Shown here piece by piece: positions 50,963 through 60,312 of a stretch of DNA of 64,000 nucleotides. How positions within the stretch are numbered: the stretch's first letter is position 1; each line of letters begins with the position of its first letter. The translations under genes and the position numbers were made by a program. The notes under the pieces were generated by a model. That model made no database searches and was not told the DNA's origin. It saw only the letters and a program-made list of their open reading frames with translations. The DNA lies in contig CAVXQD010000002.1 of the NCBI GenBank assembly GCA_963763885.1, positions 310,001 through 374,000 on the forward strand, in the 5' to 3' direction. The DNA is from JANNBN01 sp963763885 (GTDB taxonomy: Bacteria > Actinomycetota > Acidimicrobiia > Acidimicrobiales > JANYDT01).

Positions 50963-51019
50963 ACGGCCATCCTGAAGGCCACTGCAGACGGCCATCCTGA
51001 GGGCCACGGCAGACGGCCA
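50963..51019. repeat. 25-bp tandem repeat, 2.3 copies
   Basis: Units ACGGCCATCCTGAAGGCCACTGCAG start at 50963, 50988 and 51013 (partial), with two mismatches. Looser ACGGCCAT copies occur at 50936 and 50951. The array fills the gap between the glycosidase-like gene (stop 51029) and galK. Confidence 0.75.
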
Positions 51020-51028
51020 CCGGTTTCG

Positions 51029-52672
51029 CTATTGCGACGCCAGTATCTCGCCAGAGCTGATCTGCGTGGTGTACTCGCTAGGCCCTGGTCCGACTGAAAA
51101 TGGTCCTGCTGTGATGCGACGCTGGCCGGTGACGGCATCGTCAACCTGGACCCGCCCGTCCGCGGCTGGGCTGAGGTCCAGCAGGTATGCGGCGAGCGCC
51201 TTGCCGAGGTCGTCGGTGAGCGGAACGCCAGTAAGCGCGGCGCAACCTCCACCAGCGAGCGTCATGTCGAGGATGCCACGACGTTCTTCAGGAAACTGTG
51301 CGCGCAGATCAATTGCGGCCGGGCCTGCACTCCACAACCGCCTATGCCCAAGCGCATGGTGGACCCAGGACGAGCGTCCGAGTTCGCCAGTGACAACACG
51401 GTCGACGATGCCTGCGGCCTGCCCGGGCGGGACGCCATCCGCGATGAGAATGGCGTCGTCACCAGCACCCTCGCGGATTGCACCCAACGCGACCCGCAAC
51501 GCTTCGGCGCGCGTCGCGATGGAACTCCCGAGGCGGTGGCCAGGAACTGCTCCGGACCAGACATCCTCCAAGTAAAAGACGTCCCAACCTGCTGCTCGAC
51601 GTGCGGCAAATGCAGCGGTGAGCGCTTCCAAGACGGACTCGTCGGTGAGGTCGGCAACCGGGTAGCCGTGGACGAACCGGACCTTGCCCGGCGCTTGCTC
51701 CACACTGTGCGCCACGAAAGATGAGTCGCTTTCGATTGCGAACGGGCGACACCGCAGACCCGGACGAAGACCGCGTTGACGAATGCGTGCGGCAAGCGGG
51801 TCAAGCACGGCCCGGGCAGTCGCGCTGCGGTAGGCGCTGGATGCGCCGCCACCGCCGCGAACCATGTCGTCGATGACCGGCGCGCCGGAACCCAGCACAA
51901 CATGCGACAGCCCGAAGTCAGCTGCGGCGTCGACCGAGACAGCAAGCAGCCCAACGTCGCCGTGCACCTCTGGGCCGGTCCACCAGCCGATGCCAGTGCG
52001 AACAGCAGCCCGTCCGGCAGCGAGGCTTTCCAATGCCCACAGGTCGTGGAATTCTGCGAGGAGCGCGGATGGGTCTCCGGCTGCGACCCATAACGGGTCC
52101 AACGTGATCTGTTCGCCCGCATGCAGTTCGATGCCGTCGAGGAGTGCGATCGCAGCGGTGCCTACGCCGCTGGTCCGAGGAGCAGGGCCTTCGATGATGC
52201 CGAAGTGGACCGCTCCGTGGAGGAAGCCAAGCACGCCGGCGTCGTGGCCCATCACCTGATGTGCAGCGACGGACTGATTCGCCCGCGCAAGGTCTGCGTG
52301 GTCCTGCTGGCGGCGCTGCGCAGACGTTTCGTTGGCGGGTACTACATGATCCGGGGCGCACCGCCGGACTGTGGAGGAGGTGGTCCAGCCGGGAGCAAGT
52401 ACCCGGTGCGGACGAAGTTCAGGGAACCGGATGCGAGCCTCGGCGAGGACCACTGTTTCGCGGCCCTGGTTGTGCAGGGTCCAATCGATCCGGATACCAG
52501 AACCGCTCTCGGTCAGGGCGATCGAAACAAACAGCCCGCCGACGCGTCGCGTTCCAACAATGAGGGGTGCTTCTCCGGACGCGCCGCCAGCTTTGATCTC
52601 AATTGCTGCGGGGAGTGAGGCTGAATCGCCTGTGCGGTCGCCCTGAGCGGCGTCCGTTGACTGCCAAGACAT
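51029..52672 (-). CDS. Glycoside hydrolase, distantly alpha-galactosidase (GH36)-like
   Basis: 547 residues. The N-terminal half looks like a beta-sandwich (VGGLFVSIALTESGSGIRIDWTLHN), the C-terminal half like a TIM barrel with GIGWWTGPEVHGDVG, GLRPGLRCRPFAIESDS, GWDVFYLEDVW and a final AALTGVPLTDDLGKALAAYL. The GxxPGLRxxPF segment and a strand ending in ED recall the nucleophile strands of GH36/GH27 alpha-galactosidases. The assignment is weak because the canonical KxD motif is not intact. The galK neighbour supports a galactoside substrate. ATG 52672 is used, with CAGGCT (52684-52679) six bases upstream. Confidence 0.55.
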   Translation of the reverse strand: MSWQSTDAAQGDRTGDSASLPAAIEIKAGGASGEAPLIVGTRRVGGLFVSIALTESGSGIRIDWTLHNQGRETVVLAEARIRFPELRPHRVLAPGWTTSSTVRRCAPDHVVPANETSAQRRQQDHADLARANQSVAAHQVMGHDAGVLGFLHGAVHFGIIEGPAPRTSGVGTAAIALLDGIELHAGEQITLDPLWVAAGDPSALLAEFHDLWALESLAAGRAAVRTGIGWWTGPEVHGDVGLLAVSVDAAADFGLSHVVLGSGAPVIDDMVRGGGGASSAYRSATARAVLDPLAARIRQRGLRPGLRCRPFAIESDSSFVAHSVEQAPGKVRFVHGYPVADLTDESVLEALTAAFAARRAAGWDVFYLEDVWSGAVPGHRLGSSIATRAEALRVALGAIREGAGDDAILIADGVPPGQAAGIVDRVVTGELGRSSWVHHALGHRRLWSAGPAAIDLRAQFPEERRGILDMTLAGGGCAALTGVPLTDDLGKALAAYLLDLSPAADGRVQVDDAVTGQRRITAGPFSVGPGPSEYTTQISSGEILASQ

Positions 52673-52707
52673 CCCCACAGCCTGGCAGCTTCTTGACCCA
52701 TTTCATT

Positions 52708-52757
52708 GGATCTTCGCCGGATTCCCGCCGGATCTTCGACGGATCTTCGCCGATCTT
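52708..52757. repeat. Degenerate GGATCTTCGCCG direct repeats
   Basis: Copies GGATCTTCGCCGG (52708), GGATCTTCGACGG (52730), GGATCTTCGCCG (52741) and a decayed one at 52751 lie between the divergent glycosidase-like and racemase genes. No promoter hexamer is clear there. Possibly a regulator-binding array or a simple slippage repeat. Confidence 0.5.
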
Positions 52758-52804
52758 GCGTCGCCGATTTGTCGGCGAGCACCATCGGCCAACAACATGG
52801 CGCC

Positions 52805-53953
52805 ATGAGTGGACCACTTTCAGGCTTGACCATTGTTGAACTCGCAGGCATCGGACCCGGTCCGTTTGCCGGAATGCTGTTCGCCGATATGGGCGCTGAC
52901 GTGATCCGTGTGGAGCGCGCACAGGCTGTTCCTGCTGAGCCAAGCGGTCGCCCCAACCTGTCCATTTCCGAGCGCGGCCGCCGTTCTATTGGCGTCGACC
53001 TGAAGACCGCTGGCGGTCGCGAAGTAGTGATGCGGTTGGTAGACAAGGCCGACGGCATGTTCGAAGGCTTCCGACCAGGGGTCACGGAGCGCCTTGGCCT
53101 CGGACCTGACGATTGCATCGCACGCAATCCCCGCCTGGTCTACGGACGTATGACCGGTTGGGGGCAGGAAGGCCCTTACGCAATGGCTGCCGGTCACGAC
53201 ATCAACTACATCGCCCTCGCAGGAGCGCTTGAACCGATTGGCCGTGCGGGTGCCAAGCCGGTGCCCCCGCTCAATTTGGTGGGCGATTTTGGCGGCGGCG
53301 GTATGTTCCTTGCGTTTGGCATGGTCTGCGGCCTGCTGGAAGCAGCACGTTCCGGCAAAGGGCAGGTTGTGGACGCAGCGATGGTCGACGGTGCAGCGGT
53401 CCTCATGACCATGTTTCATTCGATGAGCGCCATGGGGGTGCACAAGCCAGCTCGTGGCACCAACATGCTTGATACCGGAGCGCCGTTCTACGACGTGTAC
53501 GAATGCAGCGATGGGAAGTACATCTCCATTGGGTCCATCGAGCCGCAGTTCTACGCCGAACTTCGCCGGTTGGGCGGGCTGGAGGACGACGCCACCTGGG
53601 GCAAGCAGTTGGACCAGGCGCGTTGGCCTGAGCTGAAGCGGAAGATGGCAGAGGTGTTCATGCAGCGCACACGTGCCGAGTGGTGCGAAGCAATGGAACA
53701 CACCGATGTCTGTTTCGCTCCAGTGCTATCACTCGCCGAAGCCCCACAGCATCCACACAACGTCGCCCGCTCGACGTTCATCACACGTGACGGGCTCACT
53801 CAGCCTGCCCCTGCACCGCGCTTCTCACGTACCCAGACTGAGTTGCCACACCCGTCGCCTGCAGTTGGTGCCGACACCGATTCGGTTCTCGCCTGGGCCG
53901 GGTACAGCGCCGAGGACATCGGCGCCCTGAGAACCGAGGGCTCCGTCCGCTGA
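52805..53953 (+). CDS. Alpha-methylacyl-CoA racemase-like (CaiB/BaiF family)
   Basis: 382 residues. GPLSGLTIVELAGIGPGPFAGM at the start, GMTGWGQEGPYA-type RMTGWGQEGPY, GHDINYIALAGAL (catalytic His) and NLVGDFGGGGMFLAFG (catalytic Asp and glycine-rich tract) are the AMACR/MCR signatures, distinct from the CoA-transferase at 42492. It epimerises 2-methylacyl-CoA so that beta-oxidation of branched chains or sterol side chains can proceed. ATG 52805 is set by homology; no promoter hexamer or strong ribosome binding site was seen. It stands alone. Confidence 0.9.
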   Translation: MSGPLSGLTIVELAGIGPGPFAGMLFADMGADVIRVERAQAVPAEPSGRPNLSISERGRRSIGVDLKTAGGREVVMRLVDKADGMFEGFRPGVTERLGLGPDDCIARNPRLVYGRMTGWGQEGPYAMAAGHDINYIALAGALEPIGRAGAKPVPPLNLVGDFGGGGMFLAFGMVCGLLEAARSGKGQVVDAAMVDGAAVLMTMFHSMSAMGVHKPARGTNMLDTGAPFYDVYECSDGKYISIGSIEPQFYAELRRLGGLEDDATWGKQLDQARWPELKRKMAEVFMQRTRAEWCEAMEHTDVCFAPVLSLAEAPQHPHNVARSTFITRDGLTQPAPAPRFSRTQTELPHPSPAVGADTDSVLAWAGYSAEDIGALRTEGSVR

Positions 53954-54042
53954 GGTAGGGGCCACCCACAGCAGCGTGGCAGCTGCGGATTACTGAACGT
54001 TTTGCCTTGCCGAAGCTCACCGAGCGGTCGCGACGGTGCTCG

Positions 54043-54048
54043 TAGGAT
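54043..54048 (+). promoter_or_regulatory. -10 hexamer TAGGAT of the second fic gene
   Basis: TAGGAT, seven bases before ATG 54056. It supports that start over the in-frame ATG at 54047. Confidence 0.55.
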
Positions 54049-54055
54049 GTCTTTC

Positions 54056-55504
54056 ATGGCTACCGGCTTCTCATGGGAACCGATCGAAGACCTTCCCGTC
54101 GGCTGGACTCACCTTGCCTGTACCGAGGTTGAAACGCTGCGGCAAATATGGTCGGAGGTGAAGACTGACCTCGATGACCGTTCGTTGCAAACGTTCAATC
54201 GAAAGCTCGCGAATGAGTGGGCAATCGAGACAGGAATCATCGAAGGTTTGTATGCCATCGACCGAGGAACTACAAACACACTTATTGAGGTTGGGCTGGA
54301 AGCGGCATCGCTGCCACACGCAGAAGGTCCAATTGACGCGAATACCTTCTCGCTGCTCAGGGACCAGCTTGGAGCGCTCGACTTGGTCTTCGATGTCGTC
54401 TCCGACGGTCGTGATTTGACTCTCGGTTTCATCAAAGAACTGCACGCGTTGCTAACGCGTCATCAGAAAACGACCACGGCAGTCGACCAATTCGGGAACT
54501 ATCGCGAAGTCGAACTTCGATGCGGAGATTGGAAGGCTCAGTCAAACAACCCCGAACGGCGGGACGGTCTGATGCATGAATATTGTCCTGTTGAGCAGGT
54601 GCAACCACAGATGGAACGGCTCGTCGAGCTGCATCGTGAACACGTTGCAGCACTGGTGCCGCCCGAAATTGAGGCGGCGTGGCTCCATCATCGGTTTACT
54701 CAGATTCATCCGTTCCAGGATGGAAATGGACGAGTCGCTCGTTGTCTGGCAAGTCTCGTTCTCATCAAGGGCGGCTTGTTTCCGCTCGTCGTGGACCGTG
54801 ATTCTCGCTCGGGCTACATCGACGCTTTGGAGCAGGCTGACAGCGGAAATCTGGCAGCGCTGGTGGACACGATTTCGGCGCTTGAGCGCGCCCGTTTGCG
54901 ACGGGCGATTGCAATCGCCGATGGTGTTTACCGTGAAACGACCCGACTCGACGAAATCATTGATGCTTTCGGCAACCTCTCATCGCCACCAAACACTGCG
55001 TTTCAGCGCGCATTCGAACTTGCAGACCGAATTCATGAGCGTTTAGACAGCATTTTGGCGTCGATTAGAACTCAATTGGTTGAAGTCGGCGGACCTGAAA
55101 TTCAAGTTGTCGCGGATTCGTCGCTGGGTCAACCCGACAAGCGGTGGATGAACCTTTATCAAAAGATTCAGGTCGCACGAAACCTGGAGTTCTCGGCGGA
55201 GTTCCGTCGGCACGATGAGTGGTCGTCGCTGCGCCTCACGCGAGAGTCAAGGAAATTCGAAGTTCTCACGATGATTTCGGCTGTGGGCCCAACGTTCAAG
55301 GGTATTTGTGCCGTTGGAATTGCGGTCTACGAGACGGTGTCGGACGGTGACGGTGAGACGCGCTTTTTTGATCTAGCGGTGACGGGAAGTGAACCGTTTC
55401 TCGTCAATTACTTGGATGACGATTCCGCTGTCGCACATTTTGAAACCTGGGCACAATCGCAGTTGGCGACAGCGCTCGCCATGGTTCGGCGGCGGATCGG
55501 CTGA
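54056..55504 (+). CDS. Fic-family protein, class II (second)
   Basis: 482 residues. Fic motif HPFQDGNGR at 218-226. The N-terminal inhibitory helix has TGIIEG at 59-64, matching [S/T]xxxE[G/N]. The long C-terminal half (about 290-482) has no recognised domain. It differs from the Fic at 27382-28527 in length and C-terminus, so the two are not recent duplicates. Base composition looks more AT-rich than its neighbours by eye, which hints at acquisition. It converges on a ribbon-helix-helix-like gene 66 bases downstream. Confidence 0.9.
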   Translation: MATGFSWEPIEDLPVGWTHLACTEVETLRQIWSEVKTDLDDRSLQTFNRKLANEWAIETGIIEGLYAIDRGTTNTLIEVGLEAASLPHAEGPIDANTFSLLRDQLGALDLVFDVVSDGRDLTLGFIKELHALLTRHQKTTTAVDQFGNYREVELRCGDWKAQSNNPERRDGLMHEYCPVEQVQPQMERLVELHREHVAALVPPEIEAAWLHHRFTQIHPFQDGNGRVARCLASLVLIKGGLFPLVVDRDSRSGYIDALEQADSGNLAALVDTISALERARLRRAIAIADGVYRETTRLDEIIDAFGNLSSPPNTAFQRAFELADRIHERLDSILASIRTQLVEVGGPEIQVVADSSLGQPDKRWMNLYQKIQVARNLEFSAEFRRHDEWSSLRLTRESRKFEVLTMISAVGPTFKGICAVGIAVYETVSDGDGETRFFDLAVTGSEPFLVNYLDDDSAVAHFETWAQSQLATALAMVRRRIG

Positions 55505-55570
55505 GGGTGGGGCCGGCGTGGCTCTCGTCGGCAGGGGGCCGTGCCCCGAACCTCGACCATCCGTTGTTCG

Positions 55571-55819
55571 TCACCGCAGCGCATCGCGCACGGTTCCGGT
55601 TCCGGCGGCGGCGACTGCTGCTTCGAACCGTCGCTCCCCGCCTGTTCGGTTGGCATTTGTCTCGGTCAGCATCTGACCAATCCTTCGGCGGCGCTCACGA
55701 CGCAGAAACCGGTCGATCAGCTCCCGCATGGTGATGCCCTCACTGTTCGCCAATTCCTCGAGCTGCTCATGTTGCTCCGTCGTCACGGAGATTGTGTTGA
55801 GTCTCGGCATGACATCCAT
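55571..55819 (-). CDS. Ribbon-helix-helix-like antitoxin/regulator, orphan
   Basis: 82 residues. RLNTISVTTEQHEQLEELANSEGITMRELIDRFLRRERRRRIGQ fits the beta-strand plus two helices of RHH proteins of the CopG/VapB type; the rest is a charged tail ending GTGTVRDALR. No toxin gene is adjacent on the same strand. ATG 55819, preceded by GTGAG, is preferred to ATG 55810; the frame stays open to 55939. Whether it functions with the convergent Fic gene is unknown. Confidence 0.65.
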   Translation of the reverse strand: MDVMPRLNTISVTTEQHEQLEELANSEGITMRELIDRFLRRERRRRIGQMLTETNANRTGGERRFEAAVAAAGTGTVRDALR

Positions 55820-55901
55820 GATGCCAATCTCACGATAGGCAGTGTCGGCCTGCCCTGCAGGACACGGTTCTTGATTGGTGGCCAAGTTGATGGTCAGCGG
55901 G

Positions 55902-56525
55902 TCAGCGGCTGGTGAGGAGGCGGATGACGTCGGGGGCAAGGTCGAATCCTGCGATCACCAGCGGGCCAAGGGTGGCAGCGTGGACTTCGACAACTGGTTC
56001 GTCGGGGGCTGGGACCGAAACGGGTGATGTGCCGAAGAACGCGTCAGCTGTGGTTGGCAGCGTGGGTCGTACAAGACCTTCAGCCCAGGTTGGCCGCGCT
56101 TCGGATCTGGCGAGCGTTGGCGGAACCTGATCGTCGTTGACGTGGACTTCGATTGTGCGGCCCGGACGCTTGGTGGGTCGCAGCCCGATGAACACGGTGA
56201 GCATCTCGGCGTCGTCGTCCAGTTGCTCACCAAGCACCAGCGCAACAGCCACCGCGTGTTTGCACGGGTTGGCCCAATCGGGGCACGTGCACGTAAACGT
56301 CACCGACGCGTCCCTATCCGGCAATGCACCCTGGGCCGGGGTCCGCATCTCTACGGCATAGGGAGCACTGCGGCTTCCACGCACCTGACCGGAACAACGT
56401 CCAGCTTCGACGCGCAACAACGTGACCATGCCACGCTCGGCGAGTTCTGCGCCGCGCATGAATCGAATGGGGTCGGAGCGAGCGGCGAGTGCCCCGAAGG
56501 CTGCGGTAGCAGGGCCACTAGTCAT
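55902..56525 (-). CDS. SWIM zinc finger protein
   Basis: 207 residues. The SWIM signature CTCPDWANPCKHAVAV (CxC...CxH) sits near residue 80, in a context typical of small SWIM proteins encoded with Swi2/Snf2 ATPases. The ATG overlaps the stop of the SNF2 helicase gene (ATGA), so the two are translationally coupled and should work together on DNA or chromatin-like complexes. The C-terminal half is Pro/Val-rich and unrecognised. Confidence 0.88.
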   Translation of the reverse strand: MTSGPATAAFGALAARSDPIRFMRGAELAERGMVTLLRVEAGRCSGQVRGSRSAPYAVEMRTPAQGALPDRDASVTFTCTCPDWANPCKHAVAVALVLGEQLDDDAEMLTVFIGLRPTKRPGRTIEVHVNDDQVPPTLARSEARPTWAEGLVRPTLPTTADAFFGTSPVSVPAPDEPVVEVHAATLGPLVIAGFDLAPDVIRLLTSR

Positions 56526-59476
56526 GTTCGCTCCAAGGAAATCAATCGTCGGAGTTCTTCGGTGGATAACTCGGTGATCCAGCCTTCTCCGCCACCTGTT
56601 GGCACTCCACCATCGGAGAGCACTCGGTCCGCCAGATCGCGCTTCTCGGTGATGATCGTGTCGATGCGCTCCTCGATTGTGCCGCGGGTGGCAAGACGAT
56701 GCACCAGCACCGTGGCGGTCTGGCCGATGCGCCATGCCCGATCACTTGCCTGGTCTTCCACCGCGGGGTTCCACCAACGGTCGATATGAATCACGCGTGT
56801 CGCAGCGGTGAGGTTGAGCCCACTGCCGCCTGCCTTCAAGCTGATCAACATGAGCGGTGACGAACCTGCTTGAAAGTCGGACACCAAACGATCCCGACGC
56901 GTACGAGCAAGGCCGCCGTGCAAGAACGGTGTGGACAGTGACAACCGCTCTGTCAGATGGCGCTGCACAAGTTTGCCCATCTCCACGTACTGCGTAAACG
57001 CAATCACCTGCTCGTCTGCATCAAACGCATCGTCAATCAGTTCATCGAACCGCGCCAATTTGCCGCTACGCCCGTCAAGTCGGCCGTTGTCGCCAAGTAA
57101 GTGCACTGGGTGATTGCAGATCTGTTTGAGCTTGGTGATTGCTGCGACGATTGCGCCTCGACGCTCGAACCGCCCGAGGGTGTCCAGCCGTTCCAGTAGT
57201 GAGTCCGTGACAGCCCGGTACAGGGTGGCCTGTTCGTGTGTGAGCGTTGCCCACGCTGTTGATTCGATCTTTGGCGGCAGCTCCGGAACCAGCGATTTGT
57301 CAGACTTGGAGCGTCGGAGCAGGAAGGGGCTGATCACGGTTCGGAGGTGCCGAGTGGCCTGCTCGTCGTGGTGTCGTTCGATTGGGACGGCCACCTTGCG
57401 CCGGAACGAGTCTGCGCTGCCAAGCACCCCCGGGTTCACGAGGTCCATCACAGCCCACAGGTCTGACAATCGGTTCTCGACAGGCGTTCCGGTGAGCGCA
57501 ACGCGTTGCCCGGCGCCGATGGTGCGAATCGCCTTGGCGGCTTGGGTGTGGCGGTTCTTGAGGTGTTGCGCCTCGTCGATGACCACGCGTGACCAGCGCA
57601 CTCCGGCGAGCATCTCCGCGTCTCGTGCCGCCGTTGCGAACGTAGTGATGGTGAGGTGGTGGCGTTGCTGCCACGCCGTGAAGTCTTCCGTAGCGCGCTT
57701 TTGGCCGTGGTGCACTCCGACGATGAGCCCCGGCACGAACCGTGCAGCTTCAGTCTCCCAGTTCCGTACCACCGTAAGTGGACATATTACAAGGGTTGGA
57801 TGTGAAGTCGTTGGCCCGCTGTGTGCGATGAGGGCGAGTACCTGCGCGGTTTTGCCAAGGCCCATGTCATCGGCCAACACACCACCAAGCCCAAGTCGGT
57901 CCAAGAACGCAAGCCATCCAACACCGCGCTGTTGATAGGGGCGCAGGGTACCCACAAACCCATCGGGTTGTTCGACGGGGGTGACTCGATCCTCTGGCAG
58001 CCCGGACAACAGATCATGTGCCCATCCCTCCGCATCGACCTCGAATGTTGTGGTGGCTTCCAACTGGGCCTCGGCGGCCAAACTGAGCAAGGACAATGCG
58101 TCGACTGCTGGCCGGTCTCGTTGAACCCTCGATAGCGCTGTCAGCGCTTCGGCAACGGCTGTGCGATCGATCACCGACCAGCGCCCCGCCAGATGAACGA
58201 GGTCGTGCTTGGCGGCAGCAAGGCGGGCAAGATCCGCTTCGTCCAACCGTTGATCGCCGAGCGCGACGCTCCAGTTGACAGAGACGATGTTCTTTGCGGT
58301 TAGACCTGCGGCGTTCACGGCCTTGTCAGACGGCGTTGCCCGCCCAACAACCTTCACCTTTGGTGGGTGCGCAAACCAGCCCGGCAACTGCACCTGTACC
58401 CCGGCTGCGGACATCGCTTCCAGCTCGTGATGCAACAGGTGCACCACTTGGTCTGTGGTCAAGGTTGCCGTTGCCGGTTGTGTCCGATGCAGAAACTCTC
58501 CGACCGCAGGCGAGGCCAACAGCAATCGTTGGCGAATGAGCCGAAGTGCCGCCTGAGCGTCGCCGACGTTGATGCCCTCGATGGCCTCACCGTTATGCGT
58601 GCGTACCGTTTTCGACTCCCAGAACGATGCCGCCGGAATGCACAACGTTGGGTCTCCTGCGGAAGCAACCAGTAGTTCGAAGGTCCAGCGATCTGCGTCG
58701 AAGTCGGCGTCGGACAGCAGCTCGTTGGCCGGATCCATCTCGGGTGGGCTCAGCCGGCCAAACAAAGCCAGACCGCTCAGCGGCGAACGACCCGTGAGGA
58801 GCCCAGACCAACGATCAAGTTCATCGGCCACTTCGGCAAGAGCGCGGGCCTCGTCGGCATTGTTGACCGACACCAGTGGATCGCCGATCAGCGACCCCAG
58901 CACACGACGCATCACGACCGCGTGGGGTCGACGATCCCGTGGCTCAGGACCTCCAGCGTGTGCGTTCCAGAGCTGTGCCCTGACCGCCTCGTCGACAAAT
59001 TGGCCCAACAGAACGGAGCTGATTTGCCACGGCTCGGCGTCGGTATTCAATGCACCAACGACTGGAGGCATCAACTCAGTCAACGTGCGCAACGTGCGAG
59101 CGCCCACCTCGGTGAGCGTGGGTTGCCACAGCGCGGTTTTCTGCTCGACATCTACCCGTGGGACGGCCTGGCCGCTGCGAGCAATCGCTGCGCCGGCACC
59201 TGCAACCGAGTGCGCCCAGCCAAGCGATGGGCTCAGCGTCTTCCACGGCACCCACGAGTGGTGGGCAAATGCATCGGCTGCCACCTTGATGGGGATCAGG
59301 GCACAGTGCAGTTCTGCTGACTCTCGACGGCCAGGGATGGCGATCGTTCGCATTGCATGCTGCAGGTCGTGAGCAAACAGCCGGTTTGCCAGCGACATCG
59401 TGCTCTCGGCCGTTAACGCCCGGTTGTGCCACCCGACTGCCGCTAACTGCCCTTGGTCCCAGGCAATGTGCAGCAC
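56522..59476 (-). CDS. SNF2/Rad54-family ATPase (HepA-like)
   Basis: 984 residues. The N-terminal 480 residues are the variable region found in bacterial SNF2 proteins. The ATPase core has LADDMGLGKTAQVLALI (Walker A), VVIDEAQHLKNR (Walker B DEAQ), LTGTPVENR, HGGLARTRRDRLV and DRWWNPAVEDQASDRAWRIGQ (motif VI). It translocates on double-stranded DNA and remodels bound proteins. GTG 59476 is seven bases after TACCAT (59489-59484). Coupled SWIM gene downstream. The next gene to the right is a divergent toxin-antitoxin pair. Confidence 0.93.
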   Translation of the reverse strand: MLHIAWDQGQLAAVGWHNRALTAESTMSLANRLFAHDLQHAMRTIAIPGRRESAELHCALIPIKVAADAFAHHSWVPWKTLSPSLGWAHSVAGAGAAIARSGQAVPRVDVEQKTALWQPTLTEVGARTLRTLTELMPPVVGALNTDAEPWQISSVLLGQFVDEAVRAQLWNAHAGGPEPRDRRPHAVVMRRVLGSLIGDPLVSVNNADEARALAEVADELDRWSGLLTGRSPLSGLALFGRLSPPEMDPANELLSDADFDADRWTFELLVASAGDPTLCIPAASFWESKTVRTHNGEAIEGINVGDAQAALRLIRQRLLLASPAVGEFLHRTQPATATLTTDQVVHLLHHELEAMSAAGVQVQLPGWFAHPPKVKVVGRATPSDKAVNAAGLTAKNIVSVNWSVALGDQRLDEADLARLAAAKHDLVHLAGRWSVIDRTAVAEALTALSRVQRDRPAVDALSLLSLAAEAQLEATTTFEVDAEGWAHDLLSGLPEDRVTPVEQPDGFVGTLRPYQQRGVGWLAFLDRLGLGGVLADDMGLGKTAQVLALIAHSGPTTSHPTLVICPLTVVRNWETEAARFVPGLIVGVHHGQKRATEDFTAWQQRHHLTITTFATAARDAEMLAGVRWSRVVIDEAQHLKNRHTQAAKAIRTIGAGQRVALTGTPVENRLSDLWAVMDLVNPGVLGSADSFRRKVAVPIERHHDEQATRHLRTVISPFLLRRSKSDKSLVPELPPKIESTAWATLTHEQATLYRAVTDSLLERLDTLGRFERRGAIVAAITKLKQICNHPVHLLGDNGRLDGRSGKLARFDELIDDAFDADEQVIAFTQYVEMGKLVQRHLTERLSLSTPFLHGGLARTRRDRLVSDFQAGSSPLMLISLKAGGSGLNLTAATRVIHIDRWWNPAVEDQASDRAWRIGQTATVLVHRLATRGTIEERIDTIITEKRDLADRVLSDGGVPTGGGEGWITELSTEELRRLISLERT

Positions 59477-59483
59477 GTTCCGG

Positions 59484-59489
59484 ATGGTA
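59484..59489 (-). promoter_or_regulatory. -10 hexamer TACCAT of the SNF2-SWIM operon
   Basis: TACCAT on the minus strand, seven bases before GTG 59476. Confidence 0.5.
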
Positions 59490-59543
59490 CTCCCGCAACC
59501 GCTTCGTTTCTGAGGGACCGTTCCTAACCCCTGACCATCGTGC

Positions 59544-59549
59544 TACGTT
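59544..59549 (+). promoter_or_regulatory. -10 hexamer TACGTT of toxin-antitoxin pair 2
   Basis: TACGTT, eight bases before ATG 59558. Same hexamer as at the first fic gene. Confidence 0.45.
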
Positions 59550-59557
59550 CGACGCAC

Positions 59558-59821
59558 ATGGAGACCGTGCCGATCCGGGAGTTGCAACAGCATTCATCAG
59601 CGGTGCTGCGGCGCGTCCGGCAAGGAGAAGAGGTCGGGATCACGGACCGAGGCACATTGGTTGCAGTGCTTGTGCCACCCACCGCCGTCGGCGGAACGGG
59701 AGCGCTGCTGGCCGCAGGAAGAGTTCGCCCTGCGACCGTGTCGATCGCCGATTTACCTGCCGCTCGAAAGGCTCCATCTGCGGCTTCGGAGGTTCTCGAT
59801 GACCTCCGCGCAGATTCCTGA
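59558..59821 (+). CDS. Antitoxin, Phd/YefM-like (pair 2)
   Basis: 87 residues. METVPIRELQQHSSAVLRRVRQGEEVGITDRGTLVAVLVP is a textbook Phd/YefM N-terminal domain; the C-terminus (ASEVLDDLRADS) is acidic. It binds its operator and neutralises the PIN toxin encoded nine bases downstream. Confidence 0.92.
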   Translation: METVPIRELQQHSSAVLRRVRQGEEVGITDRGTLVAVLVPPTAVGGTGALLAAGRVRPATVSIADLPAARKAPSAASEVLDDLRADS

Positions 59822-59830
59822 GGTCGCGCA

Positions 59831-60238
59831 ATGCCGGTGAGCTACATCGACACCTCGGCTTTCCTGAAGCTCCTGGTTGAGGAGGAGCACTCCGCTGCGA
59901 TGCGGCGGTATGCCGCCGAGCACGCGCTCTGGTCCTCCACGCTGCTTGCGGTCGAATCTCATCGAGCTGGGCCAAGGTTAGGCATCGATCAGCAGGTCAT
60001 GGACGAAGCGCTGAACGTGGTGACGATGTTCGTTCCGTCAGAGTCAACGTACAACTCAGCTCGAAAAGTAGGGGTACGTGAACTTCGAACGCTGGACGCA
60101 TTGCATCTTGCTTCGGCTTTGGAACTCTCCGAGGACCTCACGGCAGTGATCACGTACGACCGGCGACTCGCCGCAGGCTGCGAACACGAGGAAGTTGACG
60201 TGAGTACGCCTGGTTTAGGCGAACGGTGGTGGCAGTGA
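59831..60238 (+). CDS. PIN-domain toxin, VapC-like (pair 2)
   Basis: 135 residues. YIDTSAFLKLLVEEE (first Asp), SSTLLAVESHR (Glu), RTLDALHLASALEL (Asp) and VITYDRRLAAGC are the PIN signature positions. A Mg-dependent ribonuclease toxin is expected. It differs from the VapC at 48109 in sequence style, so the two modules are separate acquisitions. Confidence 0.92.
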   Translation: MPVSYIDTSAFLKLLVEEEHSAAMRRYAAEHALWSSTLLAVESHRAGPRLGIDQQVMDEALNVVTMFVPSESTYNSARKVGVRELRTLDALHLASALELSEDLTAVITYDRRLAAGCEHEEVDVSTPGLGERWWQ

Positions 60239-60312
60239 ACTTGGTCGGCGCCGCTCAGTCGTGATCGGCTGAGTCGGGCGAAACGTCACCCTTTGGGGTG
60301 ACCCGTCCCGAG

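Noticed and set aside
55820..55939. Longer N-terminus for the RHH-like protein
   Set aside because: The added residues have no fold, and the RHH strand begins just after the internal ATG codons.
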